Source: JAPLJM01 sp963708515
GTDB taxonomy: Bacteria > Desulfobacterota > Syntrophia > Syntrophales > Fen-1087
NCBI GenBank assembly: GCA_963708515.1
Contig: CAVPSX010000021.1
Location: 62,001-126,000, forward strand
DNA: 64,000 nucleotides
Direction: 5' to 3'
The notes under the pieces were generated by a model. The model ran no database searches and had not been told where the DNA came from. It worked only from the letters and a program-made list of their open reading frames with translations. A program made the translations under genes and the position numbers. Shown here one piece after another: positions 43,556 to 52,562 of the stretch; within the stretch, counting starts at the first letter, position 1; each line of letters begins with the position of its first letter.

Positions 43556-44542
43556 CTACTCCAGAATATTCCTCATATATTCGATACTGGCTGCGACTTC
43601 TTTTGCAGCGTCAGAACCCTCGGGTATCGGGTATTCAAGTTCGATATCAACAGATATCGGCCATTTCTCCTTCTTCAGAAGCAGCAGAATATCAGCAATG
43701 GGTGTCTCCCCCTTTCCGAAAGCCATATTAGTTCCCGCTGGTGTGCTGTTCGGTCCGGTCTTATCTTTGATATGAATACTGCGCATCCTGTCGTGATACT
43801 TTATTATTATTTCATTAGGATGCAAACCGGTTGCTCCATAGTAGTGTCCGGCATCGAGGTTAAGGTAATTGGCAGGTGATGCTGCAAAAATGGGATCAAA
43901 TGAGAAACCCGGTTCTGCAGGCTGGCCATGGGTATGGTACATTGCCAGGCTCTTATGCTTTTCGGCAAATTTACCCAGACGGTTGATAGCAGTTTCGCTG
44001 TACTCGTCGGTTATCCCGATCGAACCAAGGGCTTTTGCTGCCGTATATGCATAATCTATTTCCTCGTCTGACCATGCCGAAGGTGCAAATTTTGCTATGT
44101 TGACTTCAATTCCTGCATTGTTGAACTTTTTTCGCATCTCCTCATATTTCGACATCGGCAGGGATAGTCTCCACTGACGTTGGGCTTCTCTGGCCTCATC
44201 CATTGCCCTTGCAAAATCGGCTTTTTCCACATCGGTCATTTCCTGTCCCCTCGCTCTCTGAGGCATGGCAGGTATGCCCAGATCCTCTTCGGCCACAAGT
44301 CTTAATTCAATTGAATTAATGCCGGCAAGGAGGAGATACCCTATAACATCATCTACCTTATGAGGCATGCCCCTGTAACTATAGGTTGTACAACCAAGCT
44401 GGACACCACTGACTTTGGAGTTTGGTTTTTTCTGCCCGGAACCTGATCCGCAGGAACTGATTACCGGGATTACTGTGAACGCGGCAGCAGCCGATGCTGC
44501 GGTGCCTAAAAATTTACGTCTTGAAATTGTCTGTTTTTTCAT
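43556..44542 (-). CDS. Sugar phosphate isomerase/epimerase-like TIM-barrel protein, Tat-leader lipoprotein
   Basis: 328 residues; leader SRRKFLGTAASAAAAFTVIP followed by VISSCGSGSG, a lipobox-like Cys, so it is probably a Tat-exported lipoprotein. TIM barrel features: GVQLGCTTYSYRGMPHKVDD, INSIELRLVAEEDLG, YHTHGQPAEPGFSFDP, NLDAGHYYGATGLHPNEIII, MRSIHIKDKTGPNSTPAG and ISVDIELEYPIPEGSDAAK. His, Asp and Glu residues in these strands match the metal-binding positions of the xylose-isomerase-like superfamily. An unusually long insertion after residue ~90 (PQRARGQEMTDVEKADFARA) extends the first helices. Divergent from 44789-45634 across a 246-bp AT-rich spacer that should hold both promoters. Confidence 0.9.
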   Translation of the reverse strand: MKKQTISRRKFLGTAASAAAAFTVIPVISSCGSGSGQKKPNSKVSGVQLGCTTYSYRGMPHKVDDVIGYLLLAGINSIELRLVAEEDLGIPAMPQRARGQEMTDVEKADFARAMDEAREAQRQWRLSLPMSKYEEMRKKFNNAGIEVNIAKFAPSAWSDEEIDYAYTAAKALGSIGITDEYSETAINRLGKFAEKHKSLAMYHTHGQPAEPGFSFDPIFAASPANYLNLDAGHYYGATGLHPNEIIIKYHDRMRSIHIKDKTGPNSTPAGTNMAFGKGETPIADILLLLKKEKWPISVDIELEYPIPEGSDAAKEVAASIEYMRNILE

Positions 44543-44788
44543 TTGTAACTAATTTAATTTTAATGGCTACATGCAATCCACATGTCAGGAGAATTATTTT
44601 CTTCTAACTTGAGTCTTACAAACATTTAGATTTCATATTCAATAAATTATGATAATCAAATGTATTTTTTTTGGAAATAATTTTTAAATATATTCATTAA
44701 TTTTAAACAAAACCTGGACTTTAATTACTTTTAATAAAAATCATTTTACCTTATATATTTTCGATTGTTAACTATTTAAAACATCACT

Positions 44789-45634
44789 ATGAATTTCTCA
44801 AGACGTGCTTTCGTAAAAACTACAGGGACAGGTGTTATAGCCTCTGTTCTTCCATCCGGATCAATCAGCTCTTACCAGCCAGTAGCACAGGATCCCTATG
44901 ACTCCATCAGACTTGCTATAGCTGGTTATTCATTTGCGAGAATCAAACTTGATCAGTCACTTGCCATGATGAAGAGGGTTGGTGTTAAATATCTGGGCGT
45001 AAAGGATTTCCACCTTCCCCTAAACAGTACAAAAGAGGTAATCGATCAGACTCTGGAAAAAATGAAATCATTTGGTGTTGAACCATATGGTGTCGGACCT
45101 ATCTATATGAAATCCGAAGAAGCTGTCGACCAGGCTTTTGCATATGCAAAACTGGCAGGAGTTAAACTGATCATAGGAGTCCCTGATGTTCAGTTTCTTC
45201 CTTATGCCGATAAAAAGGTAAGGGAGTATGATTTTCGCCTGGCCATTCATAATCACGGGCCGGATCTGCCTATTTATCCAAGTGCAGAAGATATCTGGAA
45301 AGAGATCAGGGATCTTGATCCACGAATTGGCTTTTGCCTGGATATAGCTCATACAGTGAGACTCGGGCTCGATCCCATTGAAACATATATAAAATACAGG
45401 GACAGGATCTATGATTTCCATATCTGGGATGTCGATAAACCTGAAAAGGCGGGCTGGTGTGTCGAGGCAGGAAGAGGCATCATCGATTTCCCGAAATTCT
45501 TTAAAACCCTTCATAAATATAAATACACCGGCACATGCAGTCTGGAATACGGTAAAGACATGGCGGATCCGCTTGCCGGTATAGCTGAATCAATAGGTTA
45601 TTTCAAAGGTGTCATTGCCGGATTGAAGGGATAG
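44789..45634 (+). CDS. Sugar phosphate isomerase/epimerase-like TIM-barrel protein with Tat-type leader
   Basis: 281 residues. The leader FSRRAFVKTTGTGVIASVLP is followed by a compact barrel: IRLAIAGYSFARIKLDQSLA, VGVKYLGVKDFHLPLNSTKE, GVKLIIGVPDVQFLP, RLAIHNHGPDLPIYPSAEDI, IGFCLDIAHTVRLGLDPIET, YDFHIWDVDKPEKAGWCVEA and TGTCSLEYGKDMADPLAGIA. Glu and His at strand ends (HNHG, DIAH, DFHIWD, LEY) are the expected metal ligands. It is the only Tat-barrel gene on the plus strand in this block and diverges from the similar gene at 43556-44542; the two are only distantly related. Probably a periplasmic isomerase or epimerase, or a hydroxypyruvate-isomerase-like enzyme; substrate unknown. Confidence 0.9.
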   Translation: MNFSRRAFVKTTGTGVIASVLPSGSISSYQPVAQDPYDSIRLAIAGYSFARIKLDQSLAMMKRVGVKYLGVKDFHLPLNSTKEVIDQTLEKMKSFGVEPYGVGPIYMKSEEAVDQAFAYAKLAGVKLIIGVPDVQFLPYADKKVREYDFRLAIHNHGPDLPIYPSAEDIWKEIRDLDPRIGFCLDIAHTVRLGLDPIETYIKYRDRIYDFHIWDVDKPEKAGWCVEAGRGIIDFPKFFKTLHKYKYTGTCSLEYGKDMADPLAGIAESIGYFKGVIAGLKG

Positions 45635-45746
45635 CAAATAAAAGAAGGGGTTGACTAAAAAGGCACAAAGGTTTACCAAAGACTTTTTAGACAAGCCCTT
45701 CTTTCAGCTATAACAAGCAATACTTATAAACAATCCCTAAATGCTA

Positions 45747-47513
45747 TCATTTAAGTGACGGATATCCCGGATTTTGAGGGAAATCGGCGTCAATATTCAG
45801 ATCGATCTGGGATTGAGGTATTGGAAACAACACATGATAATCCTGAATATTTAAGCCCGGGTTTTTAGGGTTATTGTTAAATGCCCGGACTCTTTCGACA
45901 AGTTTCCCCATCCGGCGCAAGGTAATAAACCTATTCTCCTCTCCGTAAAGTTCACGTGCTCTTTCATCGAGAATATAGTTAAGATTTACATTTGCAGGAT
46001 CAACCGGAGTTGCATTGGCTCTGCTTCTGATAAGATTAATATCATCAGCTGCCAGATCAGGTTTTCCTAAACCGACGTAAGCCTCGGCACGCATTAGAAT
46101 TGTTTCAGCCAGACGTATAGCATAACGGTCTTTATGATCGCTCCCTCCTCCCGATCTTGCAGGATCAGTAAAATAGTGGCACGGATCAGCAAACTTCATC
46201 CAGTATGGATAAATATACTGACAGGAATCCCTCATCGCATCCCGTTTCCCCTCAGCATATTGCGTAGCATAATCGACTTTCAGGTTTATCCTCTTCCCAT
46301 TATAGGTCGAGGCAGGATTATCATAATAAAAATTCCTTTTAATATTATACCTTGCATTACGGACATCATTATTCCAGTCGCTTCGCCATATTGTATATGC
46401 AGCATAATCTGTAGGATGTACCCAGGCAACCGGACGTCCCAGTGTATCTGAATAACCGGTGTATTTCCCGGCTACCAGCTGGCCTCTGAACGCGGTTTTG
46501 CCATCAGGAGTATTACCCAATCTGAAATAAGCAGGTCCGAATGTCCTGTTACCTTCAACCGATCCTCCTCCGATAGTTGGCGGCGGCTCTACCTGAATCA
46601 CCCATATAGCTTCTTTATTTATCCCCAGGGTCTGGTTTCCGAATGCAAAAAGATCATAATACGGATCACCTTTCCCGAAAACCACATTCTGTCTGTCGCC
46701 AAACCGGCTGGTCATAAGTGCATAGTTGTATCCTTCAATAACTTCCGTTGCTGCATCTGCTGCTAACTGAAATTTACCCTGGTTAAGATAACACTCACTC
46801 AGCATATGCCATGCAGCTCCCTGTGTAATCCTTCCCGGAGCCTCCTCCGATCCCGGAACAGGTAGTTTGGTTGTTCCAAATAACAGATCCTCTTCCATCT
46901 GAGCATAGACCTCAGCTTTTGGTGCCCGTTCAAAATCAGTTTTTGCACCCTTGATTACTTCAGTTACCAGAGGAACATCGCCATAAAACGAAACCAGAAG
47001 CCGGTACGCAAAAGCCCTGAAGAACATCGCTTCAGCCAGATATGCATTTTTCTGGGCTTCACTCGTCCAGATAACGGCATCGGAATTATTGATACCGTCT
47101 ATAAGAACATTCGCTCTCTGAATAAGTTCGTAAGTCCATATCCAGATATTCCTGTAATCTGTATTTGATGAAGTAATATTAGTTACATAGTTGCATAAAA
47201 ACATGTTACTATTCGGATCTTCACCATGAAAAGCCACATCAGTTCCAAGACCTCTCATTACAGAAACGACTGGCTGGTTGGTTCCATAAAACCACCTCTG
47301 GCGCGTTGAAAAATGTAATCCTGTTATTCCCTGCTTTATGCCCGGGAGAGTCTGATAAGCGTTCTCCGGGGCAAGGAAATCGAGCGGGGTTTCATCAAGT
47401 ACATCTTCACTGCATGAGGGAAAGAATAAAAGCATTATCCCTGCATATAATAAGAATTTCTTACTAAATAGATTTGAATATTTTTTCATAGTATTGAAAA
47501 TTTTCGGTTTCAT
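45747..47513 (-). CDS. SusD/RagB family outer-membrane glycan-binding lipoprotein
   Basis: 588 residues from 47513; an internal ATG at 47489 (MKKYSNLFSKKFLLYAGIML) gives a more standard signal peptide and is the likelier start. Lipobox LLFFPSCSEDVLDETP. SusD features: DETPLDFLAPENAYQTLPGI, ELIQRANVLIDGINNSD, YLAEAMFFRAFAYRLLVSFY and GDVPLVTEVIKG. The C-terminal part reads LNYILDERARELYGEENRFI, TLRRMGKLVERVRAFNNN and LFPIPQSQIDLN. It binds glycan at the cell surface and forms the lid of the SusC transporter encoded immediately upstream (stop 47546). Pairing with SusC defines the locus as a polysaccharide-utilisation-type uptake system. Confidence 0.96.
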   Translation of the reverse strand: MKPKIFNTMKKYSNLFSKKFLLYAGIMLLFFPSCSEDVLDETPLDFLAPENAYQTLPGIKQGITGLHFSTRQRWFYGTNQPVVSVMRGLGTDVAFHGEDPNSNMFLCNYVTNITSSNTDYRNIWIWTYELIQRANVLIDGINNSDAVIWTSEAQKNAYLAEAMFFRAFAYRLLVSFYGDVPLVTEVIKGAKTDFERAPKAEVYAQMEEDLLFGTTKLPVPGSEEAPGRITQGAAWHMLSECYLNQGKFQLAADAATEVIEGYNYALMTSRFGDRQNVVFGKGDPYYDLFAFGNQTLGINKEAIWVIQVEPPPTIGGGSVEGNRTFGPAYFRLGNTPDGKTAFRGQLVAGKYTGYSDTLGRPVAWVHPTDYAAYTIWRSDWNNDVRNARYNIKRNFYYDNPASTYNGKRINLKVDYATQYAEGKRDAMRDSCQYIYPYWMKFADPCHYFTDPARSGGGSDHKDRYAIRLAETILMRAEAYVGLGKPDLAADDINLIRSRANATPVDPANVNLNYILDERARELYGEENRFITLRRMGKLVERVRAFNNNPKNPGLNIQDYHVLFPIPQSQIDLNIDADFPQNPGYPSLK

Positions 47514-47545
47514 AATTATTCCTCTTTAAATTAGCTTAAATCAAT

Positions 47546-50500
47546 TTAGAATGTAACTCTGAAACCTGCAGTTATATTTCTCATCAAAGGTGAGTTTTGC
47601 GAATCACTCCTCCAAGCTTCCGGATCCCAGCCTGACCATTTGGTCCATATATATGGATTCTTACTGGATATAAAGAACTGACATGCCTCCAACTTCAAAG
47701 TCTGAAGTAATTGGGGACCAAATCTGTATGAAAGCGAAACATCCTGCAATCTTACAAAACTTCTGCTTTCATATATCCCGCTCGCTTGCGCAGGCGAATT
47801 ATATACACCGGTTGCATTATTTACACCATTGTCGGGTGTCCAGTAAGGTCGTACTGCCGAGGCGTTTATCCTTAATACGTTATCTGATCGGAAATCGACA
47901 TTAACAACAGAAGCATTATTCTCCATAAAATACTTTTTACCTCCCTGGATTGAGTTAATAAAGAAGGAGAAAGTGAAGTTCCTATACGTAAGAATGTTGT
48001 TTATGCTGAACCTGTAACTTGGGGTACGATATCCTATAACCTTTCTGTCAAGATTTGGTTCAATGACACCATCATCGTTCTGATCGACATATTTGTACTG
48101 GCCGGGATACCAGGCATTGTATGTTTGTCCGGCATAAAGTTCGGCTTCAGTCCAGAGGCCTCCCATCATCTCAAAATCATAAATAGCGCTGATTGGCTCT
48201 CCGACAAACCATGAGTTACCGACATCTTTATCATTTTCGTCACCATAGAGTTTTGAGATCTTGTCGCGGTTGAGAGAAAAGACAAAATTGGTTTCCCAGC
48301 CAAGTTTGCCGGTAAGGTTTACAGAGGTTAATTCAAGCTCAATACCTTTGTTGTCAATAGCTCCGATATTCGTCCATACACTGGGATAACCAGTTGTAGG
48401 TGGAAGTGCTCTGTTGACAAGGACATCTGTTGTTTTAGCTTTATACAACTCTAAAGAACCGGAAATTCTCCTGTCGAACAGGCCAAAGTCAATTCCGACA
48501 TTGAATGAAGCTGTACTTTCCCATGCAAGGCTGGCATTTCCCAAACTGCTTGGGTAAACTGCAATTGCCGTAGCAGGGCCGAAGACATAAGAATCAGCCG
48601 TCATCCTTGAAAAACTTGAGTAACGTCCGATCCCCTGGTTCCCATTTTCTCCGTAAGATGTCCTCAGCTTCAGATAAAGCCATGGAAGACTCTTCATGAA
48701 AGACTCATCTGAGACAATCCAGCCAAGCGAGACTGAGGGGAAGTTGGCAAATTTCTTTTCAGGTCCAAATCCTGAGAAGCCATCTCTACGGATTGTTGCA
48801 GTTAACAAATAACGGTTCATAAATGAATAGTTAACACGTGCCATATAGGAAATACTGTTTTCTTTCCATGCTGTAGATGCAACTGTCACAGTAGTACCAA
48901 GGCCCACGTTATTATACCCGAGAACAGGATTGTCAAATCCCTGGGCATTGAGAGTTGAACTTTCCGCATTTCGGCCTTCCTGGCTGTAAAGTAAGGTTGC
49001 ATTCACCTGGTGGTTACCAAATGTCCTTAAATACGTGAGAATATTATTATATAACCAGTTTCTTTCTTCCGATGGATTCTTTATGGCCTGACCTTTGTTC
49101 CCTGATCCATCCGGGGTGGTGGAAGGATAAAACCTGTTATATTTCCTGGTGTAATAATTGTTGGAATAGCTAAATTCATAGGTCAATCCTTTCACCCATG
49201 GCACCGTAATCTTGGCATTTCCGACAAGTAACAGGTCATTCCTGATATCTTTATGATCAACATAAAGATTATTAAGAGGATAAGGCATATAAGCTTCTCC
49301 CGTAAGATACATGTCATAATTCGGTAAGCCAATCTTATTGTTTGCCAGAGGACTGCAGGCTCTTGCATCGCCAAGGCTGGCTTCTAATCCCGAATAATCG
49401 CGGAAAGAATATGAAGAAATCAATCCGACAGTAAGCCAATCCGTGATTTTGCTCTCAACGTTGGAGTGAAGCGTAATCCTGCCGAATTCATCATTCAGCT
49501 GAATACCCTCCTCATTTGTATATGAGCCGGAAACATAATAATTTGACCTGCTGGTTTTCCCTGACATGCTGAGGTTATAATTCTGAATAGGGGCTATTTG
49601 CTTAACTTCATCCACCCAGTCTATTTCATTTCCTGCTAAATAATTATCCCTCTCCTCCTGTGACCTCAAACGTGCAGCCACGATTTCACGGTTATTAATA
49701 TCCGGCCTGACAGGTTTTCCGGTCGGGCTTGTCGGTTTGGTTTTATACCAGGTATACAGATCCTGCTGATAGTAATAATCAATAAGTCTTATCGCATATT
49801 CTTCTGCATTCATAACCCTCATGGGATTATTGGTCATGTCCTGATAACCGTAGTACATATTAAATGATATCAGTGGTTTTTCTGACTTTCCCTTTTTGGT
49901 TGTGATCAGCATAACCCCGTTTGCTGACCTTGATCCGTAAACGGCTGCAGCGCTGGCATCTTTAAGTATGTCAACCGACTCAATGTCACTGATATTGATA
50001 TTGGATATTGATCCGTTATAGATAATACCATCAAGAACCACCAGTGGAGCATCGCTTGCCGACAGAGAAGTTCGCCCTCTGATTGAAAGAGAGGGATCGC
50101 TACCTGCTAAACCTGATCCCTGAACATTCACACCGGCAGTAGTTCCCGACATAGCCTGGGACAGGTTCAGGTTTGCCAATGTTGCCTTTTCTTCCATTGA
50201 AACTCTTACGACAGAACCTGTCAGGTCACTTTTTTTCTGTGTACCATAACCGGTTACAATGACCTCGTCAAGGGCCCGGGTTGCGGATACCATTGCAATA
50301 TTTACAGTTGACCGGCCTGCAACCGGCATTTCCTGGGTATCATACCCGATGAATGAAATGACCAGAACGGTATTCGCATCCGGTACAGCCAGACTGAATT
50401 TTCCTCCAAGATCCGTCAGAGCGCCAAGGGTGGTCCCTTTTACCAGAACATTAACCCCCGGCATCACATCTCCGGTGGAAGCATCCGTAACGGTCCCGGT

Positions 50501-50677
50501 AATAGTGACCTGCTGTATTTCATCTGCAGCAGATCCAATATTATTGACCGGACCGGTATTGGGCGAAGCGAAAACATATGAAGCCCCGAATACAATAGTA
50601 AGAATTGCAATCTTCAGCCTCATCAGTAACTTTTTAAGATACAGTGAACGTACCTTCAAATAATCGATTTGGTCCAT
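47546..50677 (-). CDS. SusC/RagA family TonB-dependent outer-membrane receptor
   Basis: 1,043 residues. The ATG at 50677 precedes a signal peptide centred on LKIAILTIVFGASYVFA. A CarboxypepD_reg-like domain follows (~55-130: VTITGTVTDASTGDVMPGVN; GGKFSLAVPDANTVLVISFI). The SusC signature is RALDEVIVTGYGTQKKSDLT. Plug: SLSIRGRTSLSASDAPLVVL, DGIIYNGSISNINISDIESV, DILKDASAAAVYGSRSANGV. The rest is a 22-strand barrel with typical ends (SFRLQD-like FVRLQDVSLSYRFGP; AGFRVTF). Energised through TonB, it imports oligosaccharides delivered by SusD (45747-47513). Upstream 354 bp (50678-51031) separate it from the NagA-like gene, so the pair probably has its own promoter. Confidence 0.97.
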   Translation of the reverse strand: MDQIDYLKVRSLYLKKLLMRLKIAILTIVFGASYVFASPNTGPVNNIGSAADEIQQVTITGTVTDASTGDVMPGVNVLVKGTTLGALTDLGGKFSLAVPDANTVLVISFIGYDTQEMPVAGRSTVNIAMVSATRALDEVIVTGYGTQKKSDLTGSVVRVSMEEKATLANLNLSQAMSGTTAGVNVQGSGLAGSDPSLSIRGRTSLSASDAPLVVLDGIIYNGSISNINISDIESVDILKDASAAAVYGSRSANGVMLITTKKGKSEKPLISFNMYYGYQDMTNNPMRVMNAEEYAIRLIDYYYQQDLYTWYKTKPTSPTGKPVRPDINNREIVAARLRSQEERDNYLAGNEIDWVDEVKQIAPIQNYNLSMSGKTSRSNYYVSGSYTNEEGIQLNDEFGRITLHSNVESKITDWLTVGLISSYSFRDYSGLEASLGDARACSPLANNKIGLPNYDMYLTGEAYMPYPLNNLYVDHKDIRNDLLLVGNAKITVPWVKGLTYEFSYSNNYYTRKYNRFYPSTTPDGSGNKGQAIKNPSEERNWLYNNILTYLRTFGNHQVNATLLYSQEGRNAESSTLNAQGFDNPVLGYNNVGLGTTVTVASTAWKENSISYMARVNYSFMNRYLLTATIRRDGFSGFGPEKKFANFPSVSLGWIVSDESFMKSLPWLYLKLRTSYGENGNQGIGRYSSFSRMTADSYVFGPATAIAVYPSSLGNASLAWESTASFNVGIDFGLFDRRISGSLELYKAKTTDVLVNRALPPTTGYPSVWTNIGAIDNKGIELELTSVNLTGKLGWETNFVFSLNRDKISKLYGDENDKDVGNSWFVGEPISAIYDFEMMGGLWTEAELYAGQTYNAWYPGQYKYVDQNDDGVIEPNLDRKVIGYRTPSYRFSINNILTYRNFTFSFFINSIQGGKKYFMENNASVVNVDFRSDNVLRINASAVRPYWTPDNGVNNATGVYNSPAQASGIYESRSFVRLQDVSLSYRFGPQLLQTLKLEACQFFISSKNPYIWTKWSGWDPEAWRSDSQNSPLMRNITAGFRVTF

Positions 50678-51031
50678 AAAATTTAAAAGATTAGGTTGGT
50701 TTAATTTAAAGATAGTGAAATTCCTGAATTAAATTTCTTACATTCAGTGGATTAGAAAATGAAGAATTTCTCATAGGCATAATGTTTTAGGTTAGTGGTC
50801 TAAATATACAAATTAATTTTAAAAAGGAATAAAGTGCCCGGAAAAATGGACTAATCTGAATTAACAGTGTACTGCCTCCCGGGACAGATCCCTCACTTCG
50901 TTCGGGATGACGGTAACACGATGGGAAATTGTACAAATCGGTGGTGCTCCGGAGAGAAATCCTGCTTTCCGTAATCTTAGGATCCCTCGCTTCGCTCGGG
51001 ATGACGGTAGCGCGATGGGAAACTGTGGTTG
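50678..51031. repeat. Gene-free stretch upstream of susC with a duplicated ~40-bp repeat
   Basis: At 50886-50926 and 50990-51023 the same element occurs: ATCCCTCRCTTCGYTCGGGA followed by TGACGGTA and CGATGGGAAA. The core CTTCGTTCGGGATGA can fold back (TCCC with GGGA). The AT-rich part 50680-50850 is the likely promoter region of susC, without a motif I can assign. Confidence 0.6.
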
Positions 51032-52306
51032 CTATTCCTGATAAACCAGGTTACCCTTCACATAGGTTTTCTTTATGACCAGTTCATCATTTACCATCTT
51101 GAAAATGATAATATCTGCCCTTTTACCGGTTGCGATTTCTCCGCGGTCGGTCAGGTTGTAAAGTTTTGCAGGATTCAGGCTGGCCATCCGGATCGCTTCT
51201 GCAAGAGAACACCCTGTAACTTTCATTACATTAGCCACTCCTTTTTTAACCGGAGAGGCTGATCCATAAAGGACATTCTGTGCCGGGTATCTTAACATAC
51301 CTTCCGGAGTAAGCTCGATGGTTTCACCTTCCTCGGTTAAAAATTTACCGGGCTTAAGCGATGCATAACTTGTTACATCCGATGTTATAATTGTTTTTTC
51401 AGGACCTTTCACCTTGTAAAAGACCCGGATCTCTTCAGGATTCAGGTGGAACCCGTCACCGATAATACTGATCATAAGCCGGTCATCCGAAAGCTGAGGC
51501 CATAACGGATTAATATGGCGGTTTATCATATTGGCACATCCGTTGCCAAGATGTGTTGCTATTCTGGCACCCCTGTCAATGGCCTCAGTTACCTGTTGTG
51601 CATTACCATTGTGGTGACCGAGCGCAATAACTATTCCGGAAGCCTTGCATTTATCGATGAAATCCATTGCACCTTCAACTTCAGGGGCTATTGTGATATG
51701 AATAATTCCATTTCCGGCAGCTTTATTGAACATAAGGAATTCATTCCAGTCGGGTTTCCGGACATGCTTTAAAGGATGCGCTCCCCTGTAACCATCAACC
51801 GGTGAGATATATGGACCTTCAAGATGAAATCCGGGAATCGATCCCAACAAAGCCGGGTTATCTTTAACTTTTCCCAGAACAGAAAAATTTTTAAGAAGAA
51901 GATCATGACTATTGGTGGTCAGGGTTGGCAGATAGGTAGTCACTCCGGTCTTCCATAATTCTTCGGTCGCTTTTTTCACATCATCGTCGGTTAACGATCC
52001 TCCTCCGAATGTAAATGAAACACCTGCGAAACCATTAACCTGGTTATCAATTAATCCCGGGGCGATGATCAATCCCTCATTTCCGGCCGGCAGCTTCTTC
52101 ATCCTTTTTATACCTGTTATATTACCATCCTTTATTGTTATTGAAACAGGTTTATTATCAGAATATAAAATTCCGGTTATAGTTTCCTGGGAGAAGATCA
52201 TTCCATGGAAAAGAAGGAACAGCAAAATAAATATTGTCCTGTGTAAATAATCTCCTTTATTCTTATTCTCTGATCCGGTCTTTATCATAATTTTGGTATT
52301 TGGCAT
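51032..52306 (-). CDS. N-acetylglucosamine-6-phosphate deacetylase-like amidohydrolase with a signal peptide
   Basis: 424 residues. A hydrophobic leader after a long polar start (TIFILLFLLFHGMIFSQ) predicts export, whereas standard NagA is cytoplasmic. Catalytic features: IIAPGLIDNQVNGFAGVSF, PGFHLEGPYISPVDGYRGAH (metal Glu), IALGHHNGNAQ, ATHLGNGCANMINRHINPLW, ISIIGDGFHLNPEEI, TIITSDVTSYASL (catalytic-type Asp) and the C-terminal LNPAKLYNLTDRGEIATGKR. Several earlier ATGs exist; an ATG six codons in (MIKTGSENKNKG) is equally possible. It likely removes an acetyl from an amino sugar or a related acylated substrate in the periplasm. It lies upstream of susC on the same strand but separated by repeats. 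Confidence 0.85.
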   Translation of the reverse strand: MPNTKIMIKTGSENKNKGDYLHRTIFILLFLLFHGMIFSQETITGILYSDNKPVSITIKDGNITGIKRMKKLPAGNEGLIIAPGLIDNQVNGFAGVSFTFGGGSLTDDDVKKATEELWKTGVTTYLPTLTTNSHDLLLKNFSVLGKVKDNPALLGSIPGFHLEGPYISPVDGYRGAHPLKHVRKPDWNEFLMFNKAAGNGIIHITIAPEVEGAMDFIDKCKASGIVIALGHHNGNAQQVTEAIDRGARIATHLGNGCANMINRHINPLWPQLSDDRLMISIIGDGFHLNPEEIRVFYKVKGPEKTIITSDVTSYASLKPGKFLTEEGETIELTPEGMLRYPAQNVLYGSASPVKKGVANVMKVTGCSLAEAIRMASLNPAKLYNLTDRGEIATGKRADIIIFKMVNDELVIKKTYVKGNLVYQE

Positions 52307-52403
52307 TAATTAATCAGATATGGTTCTGCGAAAATAACAAATGATCGTTCAAATCCGGAAGTACAAATGTTAATTATGCATAAGTTGAATTTTAAGAAAA
52401 AAA

Positions 52404-52497
52404 CTTACACGGAGTTCCACAGAGGATTCACAGAGGTCCACAGAGATTAATCTCTGTGTAACTCTGTGAATCCTCTGGATTTCCTCTGTGTAATTTC
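52404..52497. repeat. CACAGAG-type hairpin between divergent genes
   Basis: ACTTACACGGAGTTCCACAG with GATTCACAGAGGTCCACAGA opposes TCTCTGTGTAACTCTGTGAA and CCTCTGTGTAATTTCTT. Same family as 33263-33318 and 41126-41212. Confidence 0.75.
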
Positions 52498-52562
52498 TTA
52501 AAAAGATTTATAATGATGAAATAATTTTAATTACGAATATCTGAAAATAAAACAAATTAAAA

